Assembly (NCBI GenBank): GCA_019418305.1
Contig: DYCA01000024.1
Span: 1 to 23,193 of the forward strand
DNA from: Clostridiales bacterium
GTDB taxonomy: Bacteria; Bacillota; Clostridia; Oscillospirales; Butyricicoccaceae
Direction of reading: 5' to 3'
DNA length: 23,193 nucleotides
Positions within the stretch are counted from its first letter, which is position 1. Each line of letters opens with the position of its first letter. Positions 22,798 through 23,193 of this stretch are shown here, piece after piece. A model generated the notes under the pieces. That model did not search any database, was not told the DNA's origin, and saw only the letters and a list, made by a program, of their open reading frames with translations. The translations under genes were made by a program, and so were the position numbers.

Positions 22798-22814
22798 CGG
22801 GAGGAAAAAAGTCA

Positions 22815-23193
22815 TTGGCAGAGCTGAAAAAGGAAATTGAGAACCGGCGCACTTTTGCGATCATTTCGCATCCGGACGCCGGTAAAACCACCATTACAGA
22901 GAAATTTTTGCTGTACGGCGGCGCAATTCAGGAGGCTGGCATGGTAAAAGGCAAGAAAAACAGCCGCCATGCCGTATCCGACTGGATGGAAATCGAGAAG
23001 CAGCGCGGTATTTCGGTGACCTCCTCGGTGCTGCAGTTCCGCTATGAAGGCAAGTGCATCAACATTCTCGATACCCCCGGGCATCAGGACTTTTCCGAGG
23101 ATACCTACCGCACGCTGATGGCGGCGGATTCGGCGGTTATGGTCATCGATGCATCCAAGGGCGTCGAGGCGCAGACACGCAAGCTGTTCAAGG
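22815..23193 (+). CDS. prfC: Peptide chain release factor 3, N-terminal part
   Basis: GTPase that recycles RF1/RF2 from the ribosome after termination; the first 126 codons are present and the gene runs off the window. The P-loop [16 protein letters not shown] lies at about 18-33. The stretch [22 protein letters not shown] contains the switch I region (EKQRGIS). [14 protein letters not shown] is the G3 motif, followed by [20 protein letters not shown]. The wording SHPDAGKTT and [17 protein letters not shown] distinguishes RF3 from EF-G and LepA. The start is taken as TTG at 22815, with GGGAGG 10 bases before it. No nearby in-frame ATG precedes the conserved N-terminus. Confidence 0.95.
   Translation, partial: MAELKKEIENRRTFAIISHPDAGKTTITEKFLLYGGAIQEAGMVKGKKNSRHAVSDWMEIEKQRGISVTSSVLQFRYEGKCINILDTPGHQDFSEDTYRTLMAADSAVMVIDASKGVEAQTRKLFK

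Larger units (their letters stand above)
22547..22814. other. Structured recR-prfC intergenic region
   Basis: Two strong structures lie here. GTTCCTGCCTTTTACGCG (22564-22581) pairs almost perfectly with CGCGTAAAAACAGGAAC, ending near 22637, around a loop holding GCTGC/GCAGC. The right end of that stem overlaps a second hairpin, GGAACGGCCGGAC/GTCCGGCCGTTCC (22633-22662), so the two would compete. A-T-rich sequence with TATAAT at 22733 and 22792 follows. I see no convincing open frame. It may hold a small RNA or an attenuator of prfC. Confidence 0.5.

Overview
The window looks like about 23 kb of chromosome from a GC-rich, endospore-forming member of the Clostridia. I infer an Oscillospirales-type gut anaerobe. 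The grounds are a large Bacillus/Clostridia-type SRP RNA placed before dnaX-ybaB-recR as in Bacillus subtilis, a PdaA-type spore-cortex deacetylase, GTG and TTG starts with strong AGGAGG sites, and sigma-A type promoters. There is no phage, insertion sequence, CRISPR array or tRNA gene. Nearly all of it reads as ordinary core genome.

Region 1 (1-4955, plus strand) is phosphate uptake and its control: the end of pstC, then pstA, pstB, phoU, an OmpR-family response regulator and a PhoR-like kinase, closing at a bidirectional terminator. Overlapping stops and starts suggest one operon. Region 2 (4957-11178, minus strand) is a polyamine operon read speD-speA-speE-carboxyspermidine dehydrogenase-nspC. 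It starts from a good promoter (TTGCAA-N17-TATAAT) and has a leader of about 365 nt that ends in a strong intrinsic terminator just before speD. This layout implies transcription attenuation. The operon carries enzymes of two aminopropyl-transfer routes (AdoMet-based SpeD/SpeE and aspartate-semialdehyde-based dehydrogenase/decarboxylase) beside an arginine decarboxylase.

Region 3 (11250-13528, plus) has a membrane-anchored amidase, a type I-beta DAHP synthase and a small membrane protein. Region 4 (13540-16549) has a DUF362/ferredoxin protein, a small XRE repressor divergent from a 65-residue protein with inverted repeats at both promoters, then pdaA and a BofC-like protein. Region 5 (16635-19385) is a class A penicillin-binding protein with a Gly-Glu-Thr-rich tail, two promoters and a hairpin-rich leader. 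Region 6 (19421-23193) is SRP RNA, dnaX, ybaB, recR and the start of prfC.

The most unusual structure is a dispersed element of about 130 nt with four consecutive hairpins. It occurs twice: at 7428-7557 on the minus strand, immediately after speE, and at 19729-19859 on the plus strand, immediately after the SRP RNA. Hairpins are preserved where bases differ, and each copy is followed by a further hairpin and then a gene in the same direction. I do not recognise it as a named RNA or repeat family. Together with the speD leader it is the best candidate here for something undescribed.
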